Part shown: in pieces, positions 62,044 to 64,000 of the stretch
Numbering within the stretch: position 1 is the stretch's first letter
Layout: every line of letters begins with the position of its first letter
Source: Gemmatimonadota bacterium
Lineage (GTDB): Bacteria > Gemmatimonadota > Gemmatimonadetes > Gemmatimonadales > Gemmatimonadaceae
Direction: 5' to 3'
NCBI GenBank assembly: GCA_021324775.1
Contig: JAJPIM010000045.1
Span: forward strand, 124,001-188,000
DNA: 64,000 nucleotides
Program-made: the position numbers and the translations under genes
The notes under the pieces: generated by a model
Seen by the model: the letters and a program-made list of their open reading frames with translations, nothing else
What the model was told of the DNA's origin: nothing
The model's database searches: none

Positions 62044-62210
62044 GACGGTACGCCGCGCTAAGCGCGACGGACCGCCTGTAACGGCGAGCGAGCCGCAGGT
62101 GGATCTCTGATACCCCAGCTTGTTTGGAACGCTTCCGTACAGAAGCCGGGAAAGGATAGGGCTGCGCCATCTCCCCCCGCAAGAACAGGAAAATGAGACT
62201 CCCCGCTAAG
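62044..62210. other. Non-coding stretch between the desaturase and DUF4126 genes
   Basis: I see no gene, tRNA or recognisable RNA here. It adjoins the palindrome on one side and a hairpin on the other. Confidence 0.4.
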
Positions 62211-62225
62211 CCCCCCTGCGGGGGG
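62211..62225 (-). terminator. Hairpin directly after the DUF4126 gene
   Basis: CCCCCC-GCA-GGGGGG on the minus strand immediately after the stop codon, a strong GC stem without a T-tract. It is the likely transcript end of the ligD-DUF4126 pair. Confidence 0.5.
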
Positions 62226-62642
62226 TCAAAGAAGGAATGCGAGACTCGCCAGGGCGAGAGCCACTAGATCTTCGACCAGCGCGGCTCGAAGTGCACCGTA
62301 CTGGTCAATGGCCCACATGCGCGTCCGATAGCCCGCGAAGGTGCCGGCCGCAGCCGCACAGGCGCCGACGATGGCACCCGCAAGCCTCGCCGTTTCCGAT
62401 CCGCCCCCGGCCAACCAGCCGGCGAACGCACCGCTCGCAACTCGCGCGATCAGCGGGCCCGGCTTGGTTCGCGCCGGCGTCGCCGGCAGGAGGTCGATCA
62501 CCCACTCACATGCCGCGAGCAGGCTTACGACGGCGCCCGCGACGACATGATGCCGGGCGAGCAGGATGGCGGCCGCGGGTGTCATGGTGCGCAGCCCGGC
62601 GGAGAGTCCGAGGGCCGCTGCCACGACGAGAGCAACGATCAA
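62226..62642 (-). CDS. DUF4126-like membrane protein
   Basis: 138 aa with four hydrophobic segments. The start IVALVVAAALGLSAGLRTMTPAAAILLARHH is the DUF4126 pattern. The TTG start (62642) overlaps the ligD TGA stop as TTGA, so it is translationally coupled. Function unknown. Confidence 0.75.
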   Translation of the reverse strand: MIVALVVAAALGLSAGLRTMTPAAAILLARHHVVAGAVVSLLAACEWVIDLLPATPARTKPGPLIARVASGAFAGWLAGGGSETARLAGAIVGACAAAAGTFAGYRTRMWAIDQYGALRAALVEDLVALALASLAFLL

Positions 62643-64000
62643 GGGGACCGCCCGGCCGCGTGTGATTTGACCATGGCGCGCAGGTCGTTGCCCCGGCGCA
62701 TCGCCGCCACCCACAGTGCGCGCCGCCCGCTCAGCTCTGCCGGTGCCGTTTCGATCGTGAACGCGGCCGGCGACAGGCCATCGGTCACCTCCTCCCACCT
62801 CAGGGGCATCGAAACCTGCGCGAGTGGGTGCGCTCGCGCCGCGAACACCCCCGCCACCGTCTTGCCCCGGATGTTCTGCAGATAGTCCACGTACACCTGG
62901 CGCGCTCCCCGCTCGCGAACGCCCCGTGTGACGGTGGCGCCCGCGGGATACCGGTCCGCCACGGTCGTCGCGACGACCTGCGCCGCCAGCCGCGCCGCAT
63001 CCTCGCTCGTCCCCGGTGCCAGCGGGAGCATGATGTGGATGCCGGTCATCCCGGATGTCTTCGCAACTCCGTGCAGGCCGAGTTCATCGAGGACCTCCTT
63101 GACCCGGCGGGCCACGTCGATGACGCGGGGGAAAGACGCCGTCTTCCCCGGGTCGAGATCGATAATCGCATAGTCGGGGGTCGCGACGTGGCCGACGCGC
63201 GAATGCCAGGGATCGATCGAAATCGCGCCCAGCTGGATCGCGTATAGAACCGTGGCCAGGTCCCCGCCGATGAGGTGACGGATGACGTTGCCGCCTGCTT
63301 CGACATCCGCGGTGCGGACGCCGCGGGGCACGTGCTCTGGGGCCCGGTGCTGGTAGAAGCTCGGCCCCGTGATGCCGTTGGGAAACCGCCGCAGCACGAG
63401 CGGATGGTCGGCGATGGCGGGCAGCAGCCCGGGCGCCATCTGCACGTAGTAGCGCATCACATCGCCTTTCGTGTACGCCCGTGCGCTGCGGGTCTTCGGA
63501 AAAAACACCTTGTCGAGGTGCGAGAGGGCGAGTGTCGTCTCATCTCCGACGACGAGATTGCCCGCGCCCCCCGCTTCGTGCTCGATCGCGCTGAGCTGTT
63601 CGATGAGCCGCTGTCCGCCGCGGTCGCCGGCTCGGGCGCGCGCCGGGCGCTTCGCCTTCCCCGTCCGCTCGGCCGGCGCAGGCGCGCCGGGTTTCTGCAG
63701 GCTCTCCGCTTCGCGGTGCACGGCTACCGGCGGCTTGTCATCACGCAGCCCAAGATATACCGGGTGCCGCAGCTTGCCATCTGTGGTCCACTCGGTGAAA
63801 CGGACCTGCGCAACGAGCACGGGCTTCACCCAGTGCGCGGGTTCGTGTGTGCGCGGCACCGCACCATCGAAAGGCGACCGGGCAACCTCGAGCGCACGCA
63901 GCTTGGCCGAGACACGCCGCAACGCGTCCTGTGTGAAGCCGCCGCCGCAGAGGCCCGCGTACACGAGCCGGTGTCCGCGATAAAATCCCAGTAACAGCGC
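62639..64000 (-). CDS. ligD: LigD-type DNA ligase/polymerase, C-terminal part (partial at window edge)
   Basis: About 453 codons visible, cut by the right edge. The beginning (VYAGLCGGGFTQDALRRVSAKL and HWVKPVLVAQVRFTEWTTDGKLRHPVYLGLRDDK) is the OB-fold end of an ATP-dependent ligase domain. The rest is a primase-polymerase (LigD Pol) domain: LDKVFFPK, TKGDVMRYYVQMAPGLLPAIADHPLVLRRFPNGI, DYAIIDLDPG with catalytic aspartates, GMTGIHIMLPL and VYVDYLQNIRGKTVAG. Order is ligase then polymerase. It serves non-homologous end joining, usually with Ku, which is not in the window. Confidence 0.93.
   Translation of the reverse strand, partial: ALLLGFYRGHRLVYAGLCGGGFTQDALRRVSAKLRALEVARSPFDGAVPRTHEPAHWVKPVLVAQVRFTEWTTDGKLRHPVYLGLRDDKPPVAVHREAESLQKPGAPAPAERTGKAKRPARARAGDRGGQRLIEQLSAIEHEAGGAGNLVVGDETTLALSHLDKVFFPKTRSARAYTKGDVMRYYVQMAPGLLPAIADHPLVLRRFPNGITGPSFYQHRAPEHVPRGVRTADVEAGGNVIRHLIGGDLATVLYAIQLGAISIDPWHSRVGHVATPDYAIIDLDPGKTASFPRVIDVARRVKEVLDELGLHGVAKTSGMTGIHIMLPLAPGTSEDAARLAAQVVATTVADRYPAGATVTRGVRERGARQVYVDYLQNIRGKTVAGVFAARAHPLAQVSMPLRWEEVTDGLSPAAFTIETAPAELSGRRALWVAAMRRGNDLRAMVKSHAAGRSP

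Noticed and set aside
1-64000. Mobile elements, prophage or toxin-antitoxin modules
   Set aside because: No transposase, integrase, phage structural or toxin motifs were found on either strand, and codon use looks uniform by eye.

Overview
The window is about two thirds G+C, densely packed, and reads as a chromosomal segment of a free-living, aerobic, diderm bacterium. Outer-membrane evidence is a beta-barrel protein and several lipoproteins. The mix of an MglA/MglB Ras-like switch, an actinobacterial-style succinate dehydrogenase, FHA/PP2C signalling and an outer-membrane barrel inside a kdp operon suggests Gemmatimonadota or a close relative. That placement is a judgement from gene content, not a computed phylogeny. 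I see no prophage, insertion sequence, integron or CRISPR array, and no rRNA. GTG, TTG and even CTG starts, and 1 to 4 base stop/start overlaps, are common. Most 'intergenic' DNA is under 300 bp.

Layout. 1-6120 (minus): SRP RNA, dnaX, ybaB/ebfC, recR, a small ORF, mglB, mglA, pgsA and cinA (cut by the left edge) form one long run. 6206-9724 (minus): a YihY-type membrane protein, a YtxH-type protein, and a sigma54 enhancer-binding regulator carrying an unusual histidine-kinase-like N-terminus. 9727-14812 (minus): central carbon genes for class II aldolase, an MBL-fold hydrolase, pyruvate kinase and transaldolase. 14898-18406: an Hpt protein, a single-domain response regulator, and a PP2C phosphatase next to a three-FHA membrane protein. 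18495-22722: an MsbA-like ABC exporter, small unknowns, a two-domain blue-copper-like lipoprotein and a GlsB-like protein. 22794-27752 (plus): uvrA, tRNA-Asn, purE, purK. 27789-37457: uppS-like, a winged-helix regulator with a membrane protein, holB, moaC, two convergent lytic transglycosylases (one behind a good sigma54 promoter), a PAP2 phosphatase, an AlkP-like hydrolase and a GT4 glycosyltransferase.

37452-49928 (minus) is the most distinctive region. It holds an Nramp-like transporter and an extended kdp potassium-uptake locus: kdpE, a KdpD-C-like kinase, a 39-codon membrane peptide, kdpF, kdpA, kdpB, kdpC, an outer-membrane barrel, an N-terminal-only KdpD and a pseudo-histidine kinase. 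The KdpD receptor and kinase halves are separate genes at opposite ends of the locus. kdpA carries an in-frame TGA where a CGA arginine codon is expected.

50011-64000: a lipoprotein; an ABC importer with fused permease halves and no binding protein; sdhCAB followed by a TPR protein; an orphan LytS-type kinase; a Tat-exported bicupin of the oxalate decarboxylase family; a fatty-acid desaturase behind a perfect palindrome; a DUF4126-like membrane protein; and the C-terminal part of a LigD DNA ligase/polymerase cut by the right edge.
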